Shown here: in pieces, positions 17,607-25,914 of the stretch
Numbering within the stretch: position 1 is the first letter of the stretch
How the letters are laid out: every line of letters starts with the position of its first letter
Origin: Planctomycetota bacterium
GTDB lineage: Bacteria > Planctomycetota > UBA8742 > UBA2392
NCBI GenBank assembly: GCA_015075515.1
Contig: JABTUE010000001.1
Coordinates: 434,001-498,000 of the forward strand
Direction: 5' to 3'
DNA: 64,000 nucleotides
Position numbers and translations under genes: made by a program
The notes under the pieces: generated by a model
What the model saw: only the letters and a program-made list of their open reading frames with translations
Told to the model about the DNA's origin: nothing
Databases searched by the model: none

Positions 17607-19244
17607 ATGCGCCGACTTCTGCCGCTGTTTGTGCTGTTGCTGATGCTCCCGGGCTGTCCGGGCGACGACAAGAAATCGGCCCCGCCGTCGCCGGGCCTGC
17701 ACCCGGTGTACGTGATCGGCCCCGACGGCGGCACGGCCAACCCCGACGGCGGCGCGCCCGTGGCCCTGACAATCAGCGGCCAGGTCACGTTCGACCGCCT
17801 GCCGGTCACGGCCGCCGGTCTGGGCGCGACACCGGCGGTCACGCCCGCGGCCGGCGTGCTGGTCGAGGCCGTGCGCCACAACGACATTTTTGCCGTGGTT
17901 GCGACCACGACAACCGATGCAGGCGGCAACTACACGCTGAACCTGAACGTGGACCACGATTTCTATGTGCGCGCGCGGGCCCAGGCCGGCGCCGCTGGCA
18001 ACCTGGATCGCGTGTACCACCCCCGCACGGTGCCCGCGATCACCCACGCCGTGACCGGGCCGATTCTCAACCGGGCCGCTGGCAGCCAGAACGCCGACCT
18101 GCACGCGGGGTTTGCCCTGCCCGCCAACCGGGCGGGGGCCTTTGCGGCTCTGGACACCGTGCGCCGGCTGCGCCAGTCGGTTTCGGGCAGCTTTGCGGCG
18201 CTGGGACATCTGGATGTGTTCTGGTGCACCGGCGCCGCCACACCCACGGGTACCGACGAGGTCGGCCCCAACGGGCGGCCCGCGATTTACCTGCTGGGCG
18301 GAACCGAAACCAGCCCCGCAACCACCGACCACGACGAGTACGACGAAACGGTGATCGCCCACGAATGGGCCAGCTTTCTGCAACTGACCCAGAGCCGCGA
18401 CAACAACTTTGGCGGCTTTCACGGCGGCGAAGAACTGATTTACACCGCCAGCTACAGCGAGGGCGTGGTCACGGCCATCGGCTGCGCGCTGCTGGGCCAG
18501 CGCCTGTACCGCGACACCGTGGGCTACCCGACCGGTTCCACCGGCGTGCAGTTCGAGTTTGACTGTGAATCCGGCGTTCTGCCCGGCACCGGCGCCGGTT
18601 ACGCCAGCGAGTTCGAGGTCACCCGCGCGGTCTGGGATCTTCTGGACGGCGCGACCGGCTGGCCCGCCGACACCGACGGCGACCCGGTGGCGATTGCCCC
18701 GACCGACTTTTTTGCCAGCTTTGCGGCTTTGTCCGCGCGCCCGGCGCCCTATGAAATCTGCTGGCTGGCCAGCCTGCTGCAGCAACTGGTTGACGATGGC
18801 CACCTGACCGTGACCGACGCCGACACTGTCATGACCGCCCACGGCGCCCAGTTTCCGCCCGCCGGCGGCGCCGACCCGTTTCCGCCCCCGCTGGTTGTCG
18901 GCGGCCCAGCCGCCACTGGCACTCTGGACGCATGGGGCGGCACCAACCCCAACCCGGTGCTGGGCCCCGGCGCCAACGCCGTGTTCCGCGTGACCCTGGC
19001 CGCGCCGGCAACCCTGCAACTGAACCTCAGCACCACCACGGCCGGCTATACCCCGGCCGCCCACCGCCTTGAGCTGAGCCTGCACGACCTGGAACGCAAT
19101 ATCCTGGGCCTTGCCGGCGGTAACGGCGCGGCCAAGGGTCTGTCGCTGACACTGCCGGCGGGGACGTATCTGGTGCGTGTGCAGCACCGGCCGGATTCGT
19201 CGGTTTCATCGCAACCTTCAGAGTATTCCATCACAGCCCAATGA
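17607..19244 (+). CDS. Lipoprotein with a degenerate metalloprotease-like core
   Basis: The 545-residue exported lipoprotein has a signal peptide ending in lipobox LPGC (Cys17), then a Pro/Gly-rich linker and a carboxypeptidase-regulatory-like beta domain (LTISGQVTFDR to VRARAQ). The core holds YDETVIAHEWASFLQLTQSRDNN followed by a Gly/His-rich stretch and SEGVVTAIGCALLGQRLYRDT. Related proteins carry HEWGHY there; here the second zinc His is lost (H252-E253-W-A-S-F). A C-terminal beta domain ends in a pre-peptidase-like TYLVRVQH strand. Probable envelope protein, likely not an active peptidase. ATG 17607 begins the signal peptide. Divergent from waaA. Confidence 0.8.
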   Translation: MRRLLPLFVLLLMLPGCPGDDKKSAPPSPGLHPVYVIGPDGGTANPDGGAPVALTISGQVTFDRLPVTAAGLGATPAVTPAAGVLVEAVRHNDIFAVVATTTTDAGGNYTLNLNVDHDFYVRARAQAGAAGNLDRVYHPRTVPAITHAVTGPILNRAAGSQNADLHAGFALPANRAGAFAALDTVRRLRQSVSGSFAALGHLDVFWCTGAATPTGTDEVGPNGRPAIYLLGGTETSPATTDHDEYDETVIAHEWASFLQLTQSRDNNFGGFHGGEELIYTASYSEGVVTAIGCALLGQRLYRDTVGYPTGSTGVQFEFDCESGVLPGTGAGYASEFEVTRAVWDLLDGATGWPADTDGDPVAIAPTDFFASFAALSARPAPYEICWLASLLQQLVDDGHLTVTDADTVMTAHGAQFPPAGGADPFPPPLVVGGPAATGTLDAWGGTNPNPVLGPGANAVFRVTLAAPATLQLNLSTTTAGYTPAAHRLELSLHDLERNILGLAGGNGAAKGLSLTLPAGTYLVRVQHRPDSSVSSQPSEYSITAQ

Positions 19245-19345
19245 CCACGGCCGTTGCGCCTGCACAGCAAAAGGAATAAACCGTACCATAGAAAGCCCGA
19301 AGTCCCGTTGCGCACAGTCCGCCGAGGGAGGCCAGGCGGCCCGAT

Positions 19346-21694
19346 ATGCCGTACCTCGAGATCAAACTGGGTCCTGACACGCTGCTTGTGCCGTTTGTCG
19401 GCCGCATTGACTACGTGATCGGGCGCCTGCCCAAGGCCGACATCCAGTTGCGCGACATGAAAGTGTCGCGTCTGCACACCCAGTTGTTCATTGACAGCCG
19501 CGGCCGCGCCTTTGTGCGTGATCTGGGCAGCAGCGGCGGCACGGTAATGAACAACACGCGGCTGCGGTCGGGAGCAATCGCACCGCTGGTGATGGGCACC
19601 AAGATCCGCATCGGCGACGCGCGCATCACGTTTTACGACCAGGAACCGCCCGTCAACGCCGCCATGCCGCCCAGCAAAAGCGACCCGCGCGGGCTGGTGC
19701 GCACCAACCACCGCGAACGCCTGTTCCACGCCGAGGCCACGGTTCTGGCCGCCGACAAAGTCAGCGCCGAAACCGAAAACGGCCCGGCCGAGGCCCCGCC
19801 CGAAGTAGACCCGATGGTGTTTGCCGATTCGGCCGTGCCGCCCAGCGCCGCCCAGCCCGCCGTGGGCGCCGCGCCGCCCGCCAAACCCGCCGCCGCCCCG
19901 GCAAAACCCGGCACGGCGCCCGGCAAGGCCGCATCGGGCCCGCAGAAGCCGCCGCCCAAACGCCGCGACACCGGCATTGTCGAGGCGCCGTGGGAAGCCG
20001 CCGAAAGCAACCGCCACCAGCCCGCCAAGGGCGAAAAGCGCGTGACGATTCCGCCGCCCACACGCGGCGGCGCCAAGCCGCCGGCGGCCAAATCACCGCC
20101 GCCCATGCCCACGGCCGAAATTGACGAAACCGGCAAGTTCCACGAGCCCATGCCCGCACCCGGCGCGCCCACCCAGTACGTGCCGCCGCCGCGGCCGGGC
20201 TCGCCGGTGCCGCCGGCTCGCCCCGGCACCGCGGATTTCCGCAATGCAAAGCCCGCCCCCACGCCCAGCGTGCGCGCGCCCCAGTCGCCGTTGAACGAAC
20301 CCGAAGAAATGAGCCTGGACGACGCGGTGGTCGCGTTTGTGCCCCCGCCGCCACCGCCGCCGCGCCCGGCCGACCTGCAGGAGGATGACGCCCCGGCCTC
20401 GGGCATGCCCACGGTGCGGCTGGATCGCGCGGCGCTGCTGGCGCGGCGCGCCGCCGAAGAAGCGGCGGCCAAAAAGGAAGAAGAAGAGTCCCCGCGCATT
20501 CCCACTGCCACGGTGCGGCCCGACGCCAGACCCGCGCCCGCGGCTCCGGCTGATGATGATGCCCCGGCGCCCCGGATCGGGCTTGCACCGGGCGAAAAGC
20601 CGCCCACGGCGCCTCTGGACGACCTGATCGAAGACGTACAGCAGGAGGCAAGCGCCGAAGTAGCCCAGAAAGCCGCCCAGGGCGAAGAGGAAGAATCGCT
20701 TACGGACGAACAGATTGCCGTGTATCTGGGCGGCAGCGCATCGGGGCGCTATGACGCCGTGGACTTCGGCGAAGACGGCGCCAAAAAAGACGAAGACGAC
20801 GGCGAGGTGGCGATCAACAGCAAGTTTGCCGCGCCCCCGGCCGAAGACGTGGATTTTGAAGAGCCCCCGCCAACACCCGCCGCGCCCGCAACAGCCGAAC
20901 CGCCCGCCGAGGTCAGCCACGTCAACACCTCGATGCTGGGCAACACCACGGCAATCCGCGAAGAAGCCGTGGAGGATTCCGCCGAAGAACCTGTGCCTGA
21001 ATACAAGGCCGCCGACGACCACCAGACACCGCCGCCGCCGTCACGCACCGGCGCCGTGGCTGACCAGGGCTTCAAGAAGCCGCACAAGACGCGCAAGCTG
21101 ATGAAGCGGCGCACGGAAAAGGTCACCGACCGCACCAGAACGCCGCCGCCGGAATCCAAGCCCACGGAAATGGTGGCGCCGGACCTGGTTCAGGGCGAGG
21201 TGCCCGTGACCGGCGGCGCCAAGACGATTTTCATACCCAAGCCCGCCGACGCCAAACTGGCCCGCACCGGCGCGGCCGAACCTGCCGGCGACGACGACGA
21301 AACCGGCCGCGCGCCCGTGCAGGGCAAAAAGGTCCAGGACATGGGCTTTGGCCCCGGCGGCGATACCGTGGCCCTGCCGCCCGACATGATGAAGCAATTG
21401 CGCGCCGAACTGGCCGGCAAGAAGCCCCCCGCCGACAAGCCCGCGCCCGCCACCATCGGCGAAAGCCCCACGGTCAAGCACCCGCCCACCGAGGTCGAAG
21501 ACGAAGAATTCATCGTGGACGACAACTACGCCTTCTTTACCCCGCCGCCGCCCACACGCGCCGCCAAGGCCAAAGCCGCCAAGGCCGAACAAAGCGACGT
21601 GATTGACGCCAACGACTTCAACGCCGAAACCGACAACCTGCCGCCCGAAAAGCGCGCTAAACCCGGCAGCGACCCCGACACAATCGTGGATTAG
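19346..21694 (+). CDS. FHA-domain protein with long Pro/Ala-rich acidic tail
   Basis: Of 782 residues, the first 95 form an FHA phosphothreonine-binding domain: YVIGRLPKADIQL, VSRLHTQLFI and DLGSSGGTVMNN carry the Arg, Ser and Asn-equivalent loop residues, with Gly-Gly-Thr in place of the usual Asn-Gly-Thr. The remainder is disordered by composition: PPAKPAAAPAKPG-type tracts, acidic clusters and repeated short motifs such as TVRLDRA, TATVRPD and DTVALPPD that could be kinase targets. It has no membrane segment. It is followed 61 bp later by the VxxE-repeat protein on the same strand, suggesting one unit. Third-position GC is extreme. Confidence 0.85.
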   Translation: MPYLEIKLGPDTLLVPFVGRIDYVIGRLPKADIQLRDMKVSRLHTQLFIDSRGRAFVRDLGSSGGTVMNNTRLRSGAIAPLVMGTKIRIGDARITFYDQEPPVNAAMPPSKSDPRGLVRTNHRERLFHAEATVLAADKVSAETENGPAEAPPEVDPMVFADSAVPPSAAQPAVGAAPPAKPAAAPAKPGTAPGKAASGPQKPPPKRRDTGIVEAPWEAAESNRHQPAKGEKRVTIPPPTRGGAKPPAAKSPPPMPTAEIDETGKFHEPMPAPGAPTQYVPPPRPGSPVPPARPGTADFRNAKPAPTPSVRAPQSPLNEPEEMSLDDAVVAFVPPPPPPPRPADLQEDDAPASGMPTVRLDRAALLARRAAEEAAAKKEEEESPRIPTATVRPDARPAPAAPADDDAPAPRIGLAPGEKPPTAPLDDLIEDVQQEASAEVAQKAAQGEEEESLTDEQIAVYLGGSASGRYDAVDFGEDGAKKDEDDGEVAINSKFAAPPAEDVDFEEPPPTPAAPATAEPPAEVSHVNTSMLGNTTAIREEAVEDSAEEPVPEYKAADDHQTPPPPSRTGAVADQGFKKPHKTRKLMKRRTEKVTDRTRTPPPESKPTEMVAPDLVQGEVPVTGGAKTIFIPKPADAKLARTGAAEPAGDDDETGRAPVQGKKVQDMGFGPGGDTVALPPDMMKQLRAELAGKKPPADKPAPATIGESPTVKHPPTEVEDEEFIVDDNYAFFTPPPPTRAAKAKAAKAEQSDVIDANDFNAETDNLPPEKRAKPGSDPDTIVD

Positions 21695-21755
21695 ACCCGG
21701 TTTGCCGCCCCGCCATCGGCGTGGTACGGTTCTTGTACCCCGACAAGGAGCCCGC

Positions 21756-22523
21756 ATGTTCTCATCCCCCGTCAGGCCGCGCCCGGCGCGGTTTGTGGCG
21801 CCGTGGGTCTGGTGCCTGGCCCTGGCCAGCGGCGTGGCCGTGATCGCAGGTCTGGCCTTTGCCTTGGGCGCGCGATTTGGGACACCCCCGGAACTGTCGC
21901 AGGCCCCGACGGCACGCCACACCCGGCCTGAACCGGCGCCGGTGGTCCGCGAGGTGGTCCGTGAAGTTGTTGTCGAACGCGCCGCGCCGGCCATGCCGCG
22001 GCACGAGCCACTCGCGCCGGAACCCGCAGCGGGGACCACGCGGGTGGTGTACGTGGACCTGCCCGTGACGGTGGAAAAAGAGGTGGTCCGCGAGGTCGTG
22101 AAGGAAGTCGTGAAGGAAGTGGTAAAAGAGGTGGAAAAGGAAGTGGTCCGCGAGGTCGTGGTGGAACGCGACACCGCCCCGGCACCGGATCCGCTGCTGA
22201 TGCCCGGCGCGGCTACAAACCTGCCGGGCTGGATGAAGCCCGGCGCCACGGTGTTCTGGTACCCTGACGACGGCAAACAGCACAGCGGCCGCATCCACGC
22301 GTTCAACAGCGACCACGTGATCGTGCTGTGGAACAGCGGCAAGCAGACCCACACGGCCGATTTTGCCCTGCGCCACTTTGAACAGAACCCCCGCCCGCGC
22401 CGCGTTTCGCCCCTGACTCCGGCCGCCACGGCTGAAGAAGAGGTCAAACGGCGCGGCGTCTCGCGCAGCGAGGCCGCCCAGCAGGAAAAGCTCAATGCGG
22501 CCTGGAACAACCGGCGGCGCTGA
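21756..22523 (+). CDS. Membrane-anchored protein with V-V-x-E coiled repeats and Tudor/SH3-like end
   Basis: The 255-residue product begins with a basic tail and a membrane helix (WVWCLALASGVAVIAGLAFAL, about 15-35). Two blocks of 4-residue repeats follow, VVREVVREVVVE and a longer run of [K/E]-E-V-[V/E] units at about 106-135. In DNA these are 12-bp near-repeats (22075-22160). The last 80 residues contain GATVFWYPDDGKQHSGRI and HVIVLWNSGKQT, resembling a small Tudor/SH3 barrel. No family was recognised. The ATG is preceded by AAGGAG at 5 bp. It follows the FHA gene and may act with it. Confidence 0.8.
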   Translation: MFSSPVRPRPARFVAPWVWCLALASGVAVIAGLAFALGARFGTPPELSQAPTARHTRPEPAPVVREVVREVVVERAAPAMPRHEPLAPEPAAGTTRVVYVDLPVTVEKEVVREVVKEVVKEVVKEVEKEVVREVVVERDTAPAPDPLLMPGAATNLPGWMKPGATVFWYPDDGKQHSGRIHAFNSDHVIVLWNSGKQTHTADFALRHFEQNPRPRRVSPLTPAATAEEEVKRRGVSRSEAAQQEKLNAAWNNRRR

Positions 22524-22592
22524 CAACCAGCGGCGCCAAGCGAAGCGCAGGCGAAACGAAAAGCGCCCGTCACAAAGACAGGCGCCGATCGT

Positions 22593-22668
22593 TGGTAGCG
22601 GGGGCTGGACTCGAACCAGCGACCTCAAGGTTATGAGCCTTGCGAGCTGCCATCTGCTCCACCCCGCA
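22593..22668 (-). tRNA. Initiator tRNA-fMet (anticodon CAT), unusual anticodon stem
   Basis: The minus strand folds as a 76-base cloverleaf with CCA encoded. Acceptor pairs 2-7 are perfect while position 1 is T opposite T72, the mismatch that marks initiators. The D stem GAGC/GCTC has A11:T24, another initiator mark. The anticodon loop is CTCATAA. The stem CAAGG/CCTTG gives A29:T41, G30:C40, G31:C39, so the usual three G:C pairs are reduced to two. A TTGACG (22703-22708) and TATCTA (22681-22686) spaced 16 bp apart lie just upstream on the same strand. Confidence 0.92.
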
Positions 22669-22680
22669 GCAGGGCGGCTA

Positions 22681-22708
22681 TAGATACACGGGCCCGCCAT
22701 GCCGTCAA
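22681..22708 (-). promoter_or_regulatory. Probable promoter of the initiator tRNA
   Basis: On the minus strand TTGACG (22703-22708) and TATCTA (22681-22686) are separated by 16 bp, and the -10 ends 12 bp before the tRNA 5' end. The -35 matches 5 of 6 consensus bases; the -10 is weaker. Confidence 0.5.
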
Positions 22709-22814
22709 GCCGGGGTCCGGGCGGCCGGACCGATAATTCGTGCCTGCTGCGGCGCGCGTGATCTTGCCGGCGTGCCACTTTCTGAAACGGGTTATCCAAC
22801 GGCCTGACTTGCGT

Positions 22815-22964
22815 TATCATGTCCCGCCACTAACAGGGCGTTGGGATAGTGTTTTCAACGCCCTGCCCGGCCCGCGCGACTGCACGGGCCGGCCGGCGAG
22901 CGGCTTCACGCCGCGAGCCGGGCTTTTGCTTTCCGCGGAAGAAGTCGCCTCAGGCGACTTCTTC
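22815..22964 (+). ncRNA. Candidate structured leader RNA (four perfect hairpins)
   Basis: A -10-like TATCAT (22815-22820) is followed by four consecutive stems. H1 is CAGGGCGTTG/CAACGCCCTG (22834-22865, 12-base loop). H2 is CCGGCCCG/CGGGCCGG (22867-22892). H3 is CCGGC-GA-GCGGC/GCCGC-GA-GCCGG (22893-22921) with a symmetric GA/GA internal loop suited to tandem sheared G-A pairs, followed by CTTTTGCTTT. H4 is GAAGAAGTCGCC/GGCGACTTCTTC (22938-22964, 3-base loop). A ribosome-binding site follows at once. This fills most of the 318-bp gap 22669-22986. It matches no riboswitch class I can recognise and could be a cis-regulator or a separate small RNA ending at H3. Confidence 0.55.
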
Positions 22965-22986
22965 AACGGCCTGCCAAGGGGGAGCG

Positions 22987-23469
22987 ATGTCCACGGAACT
23001 CAACCTGCTGTTTCTCGAAAAAAAGGTCGAGGCCGCGCGCCTGTGCGCCTCAATCACCGAGCCGTTTGCCACCGGCACCGTGCCCGGCAATCCCAAGGAT
23101 CTGATGGCCGACTACGAGACCGTGGTCAAACGCCTGGACGAAGCCCTTGGCGACCTGAAGAAGCTCAATGCATCGCTGGGCAAGGACGGCATGGATCCCG
23201 GCGATGTTCGCCACCTGCAACAACGTATTGAAGTCGCCGTGGGCGAAGTCGCACGCGTGGCCCAGGATTTCGCCGCCCAGATCCGTTTCTTTGAAGCCAT
23301 GAACCCGGCCGAGGCCGCGGCCACCAAAAACATCCTGACGCGCTTTGACACCGTGGACAAAGCCACCCGCGAAATCACGGTCAAGGACGGCCCCGAAGAG
23401 GGTGACGAAATCCAGCCCGAAGAAACCGGCCAAGCCGCCGCTGACGAAGCCGACCCGATGCTGATGTAG
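22987..23469 (+). CDS. Small acidic coiled-coil protein, unknown
   Basis: The 160-residue soluble protein is not recognised. It is predicted to be mainly helical: ELNLLFLEKKVEAARLCASI, then YETVVKRLDEALGDLKKLNASL and a third helix HLQQRIEVAVGEVARVAQDF, with an acidic disordered tail ending DEADPMLM. There is no signal or membrane segment. ATG 22987 follows GGGGGAG at good spacing and lies 22 bp after a structured leader, so expression is probably controlled post-transcriptionally. It converges on the Eis-like gene with a 10-bp gap. Confidence 0.75.
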   Translation: MSTELNLLFLEKKVEAARLCASITEPFATGTVPGNPKDLMADYETVVKRLDEALGDLKKLNASLGKDGMDPGDVRHLQQRIEVAVGEVARVAQDFAAQIRFFEAMNPAEAAATKNILTRFDTVDKATREITVKDGPEEGDEIQPEETGQAAADEADPMLM

Positions 23470-23479
23470 GCGCGGCCGA

Positions 23480-24670
23480 TCAAAAATAATCCGGCAGCCA
23501 GGCCATGCCCCCGGCGAACATCGCCGCCAGTGCCGCGTCGTGGCGCGCGGTTCCGGTCAGCAGGCCCGTCCGGCGCAACGCCGGCACGCTGGCAAAGCCA
23601 CTGAACAGCGCGGCCAGGGCGCGCGCGTGCAGCAGCACCCCGGCCGACCGGGCGCGGCGCACTTTCGCACGGCCGCTTTCAATGCTCAAACGCCAGGGTC
23701 CACGATTGTCGGGCAGCAGCGGGTCCTCGACGGTGAACTCCGCCTGGGCCGAAACGGCGGGCCAGCCGCGGGCATCCAGCGCGTCGCGCACCCGCACCAC
23801 GCGCAGCATCCAAGCCAGGGTTTCAACGATGCGCGTGTCCTGGTTGTGCATGACACCCCGCAGCAGCGGATCATGCGGGGCCACCGCCAGCGTCAGTTCC
23901 TCGACCACACTGCGCTGTACCCATAACTGGCGCAGCAGCGCGGCCTGGGCGCCTGCCGTGGCACAGGCCCAGTCGCGCACCTGCATGGCAAGGCGCATGC
24001 TGCCCTCGCGGCGCGTCAGCGTGAACAGCAGGTAGCCCTCAAGACCGCGCGGGCCTTCAAACACCTGGCCCTGCAGCAGTGTTCCCGGCGGCACGTGGCG
24101 CAGGCGTTCCCAGATTTCGGCGTTGCGGTCCAGGCAGCCGTTCTCGCTGGCGCGAAAGCGGGCGTAAACGTCGCGCAGCGCCGGCCAGTCGGCGGCTTCC
24201 AGCGGCCGGGCGCGCAGGGCGGTATCGGCCTGGCCCGGCTCCAGCTCCAGTGGCCGCAGGCGCGCGATCGTGCGCAGACCCGCCAGTTCATAGCCCAGCT
24301 CGCGGTACAGGCGTGTGGTGGCCGGATACAACGTCGCCAGCGGCGGGCCCGCGGCGTACTGTTCGCACAGATTGGCCAGCAACAGTTCGCGCCCGGCGCC
24401 CTGGCCGCGTCTGTGGGGCGGCAGGGCAACGCCCGCCAGGCCCCAGATCGGCACGCTGCGTCCGCCGAAGTACTGCCCCATGTCGTACAGGCACAGGCCG
24501 GCGGCGATTTCCCCGCCGGCGCGCAGCAGCCGGATGTTGCGCTGGCCCAGGTTGCGCACCCAGGCCAGCATGGTTTCCGGGTCGCCGGCAAAGGTGGCCG
24601 CGGCCAGGCGGGCGTACTGGCGCAGTTCGTCGTTGCCGTCGGGCGGGCCGTAGCGCGGGGGCGCGGGCAT
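23480..24670 (-). CDS. Eis-like GNAT N-acetyltransferase with SCP2 domain
   Basis: The protein has about 396 residues, the standard length for the Eis family: two GNAT domains and a C-terminal sterol-carrier-like domain. The acetyl-CoA loop is in VALPPHRRGQGAGRELL (about 80-96). The chain ends in a C-terminal Phe (LPDYF), the carboxylate that serves in Eis catalysis. Members acetylate amines on aminoglycosides or proteins; the substrate here is unknown. ATG 24670 lies 2 bp beyond the stop of the HEAT-like gene; a GTG at 24676 overlapping that stop as GTGA is an alternative. Last gene of a minus-strand run from selB. Confidence 0.85.
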   Translation of the reverse strand: MPAPPRYGPPDGNDELRQYARLAAATFAGDPETMLAWVRNLGQRNIRLLRAGGEIAAGLCLYDMGQYFGGRSVPIWGLAGVALPPHRRGQGAGRELLLANLCEQYAAGPPLATLYPATTRLYRELGYELAGLRTIARLRPLELEPGQADTALRARPLEAADWPALRDVYARFRASENGCLDRNAEIWERLRHVPPGTLLQGQVFEGPRGLEGYLLFTLTRREGSMRLAMQVRDWACATAGAQAALLRQLWVQRSVVEELTLAVAPHDPLLRGVMHNQDTRIVETLAWMLRVVRVRDALDARGWPAVSAQAEFTVEDPLLPDNRGPWRLSIESGRAKVRRARSAGVLLHARALAALFSGFASVPALRRTGLLTGTARHDAALAAMFAGGMAWLPDYF

Positions 24671-24672
24671 GT

Positions 24673-25914
24673 TCACTCCGGGCGCATGCCCAGCACGTCA
24701 CTTTCGAACTCCGAGCGCCAGCCCTGGCGCCACTGGGTTTCCACAAATTCGAGCTGAGCGCGCACGTTTTCCAGGTCGCGCAACAGGGCCATGGTTTCAA
24801 AGTCCACCGCGCCGCGACGCGCCAGCAGCGGCCGCAACTGCGCGCCCAGACGCGCGTGCTGGCGCCGCAGCTCGCCCAGATTGCCGCCCAGACGCAGGGC
24901 CTCGATGATGGACTCCAGCCGCGCGATCGCGTCGTGGCTGACCGTCGGGCGCAGCGCCAGCAGTTCGGTCGCCGAGGGCGGCGAACAGGCCACGGCCACA
25001 TCAATCGCCAGCAGGGCCGTTTCCTGACGCGCGGTGCTGACCATGTCCAGCATCAGCGCCAGCACATCGGGCTGGGCATCTTCGGTCAGCTTTCGTTTAA
25101 GCAGCCCCAGCCCGAAGGCCGCGCGTTCGGGCAGGTTGCTGTGCCCCAGCGCCAACAGCAGCCATACGTTGTTGCCGACCATCGTCTCCAGCCGTTCTTC
25201 GGCGGCCAGGCGTTCAATGGCCGTGGGCCGCGCCAGGTCGCGCAGCGCGTCCTGCAGCTCGCGCAGCCCGCAACGCGGGGCACTGGCGTGGCGTTTTTGC
25301 CAGCGCGCCCAGGCCGGTTCCGCACCGGACGAGGCCAGAATCGAGCACAGCAGTGCCACCTCCAGTCGCGCGGCCTGGCGTGTGCCGGCGCCGGCGGCGG
25401 CGAGCTTTTCTTCGGCTAGGGTCTGGGCCCGGCCGGTGGCAACATAGCCCAGCAGAAGCTGGCACTGGGCCAGAACAAAGGCGTCGGCGTTTGTGTCATC
25501 CAGACGCGCGCGCAAGGCGTCCAGCAGGCGGGCAGGGTCAAGCTCGGGCAGGGCACGCGCGGCAATCACGCGTTCGGCGCGGCGTGACTCGCGCGAACAC
25601 AGCGTGCGCAGGCACAGCTCCACGCGGCCGGGGTGGTTTGTGGCCGCCAGCAGCCGCAGCAGAGCCTCGCGTCCGTCGCGAGGCTGGTCGGCCAGACGCG
25701 CCACCAGTTCATCAAAGCAGTGCTCGGCCGCGGCGGCGACAATGGCTTCAGCCTTGATGCGTTGTTCGGGCACGTCGCTGGCCAGGTACGGCAGCGCCGC
25801 CAGCGCGCGGCTTGTTCGCGGGTCAGGTTCGGGGCGGTCCTGGCCCGACGGCAGACGCGGCGCCAACAGCAGCACCGGCGCAACCAGCACAAGCAGCACA
25901 AGCCACCGTTTCAT
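24673..25914 (-). CDS. Exported or anchored helical-repeat (HEAT-like) protein
   Basis: The 413-residue protein begins with a hydrophobic signal or anchor (WLVLLVLVAPVLLLAP, 3-18). The rest is an all-helical, Ala/Leu/Arg-rich sequence with HEAT-like pairs such as REALLRLLAATNHPGRVELCLRTL-type units (kept short of a confident repeat count). No catalytic motif is seen and no family named. Its ATG overlaps the lnt stop as ATGA, so it is translationally coupled to lnt; the Eis-like gene follows by 2 bp. A periplasmic scaffold role is inference. Confidence 0.75.
   Translation of the reverse strand: MKRWLVLLVLVAPVLLLAPRLPSGQDRPEPDPRTSRALAALPYLASDVPEQRIKAEAIVAAAAEHCFDELVARLADQPRDGREALLRLLAATNHPGRVELCLRTLCSRESRRAERVIAARALPELDPARLLDALRARLDDTNADAFVLAQCQLLLGYVATGRAQTLAEEKLAAAGAGTRQAARLEVALLCSILASSGAEPAWARWQKRHASAPRCGLRELQDALRDLARPTAIERLAAEERLETMVGNNVWLLLALGHSNLPERAAFGLGLLKRKLTEDAQPDVLALMLDMVSTARQETALLAIDVAVACSPPSATELLALRPTVSHDAIARLESIIEALRLGGNLGELRRQHARLGAQLRPLLARRGAVDFETMALLRDLENVRAQLEFVETQWRQGWRSEFESDVLGMRPE

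Noticed and set aside
22075..22160. Tandem 12-bp repeats considered as a CRISPR or satellite array
   Set aside because: They are in frame within a protein, have no spacers, and encode a regular VVxE repeat.
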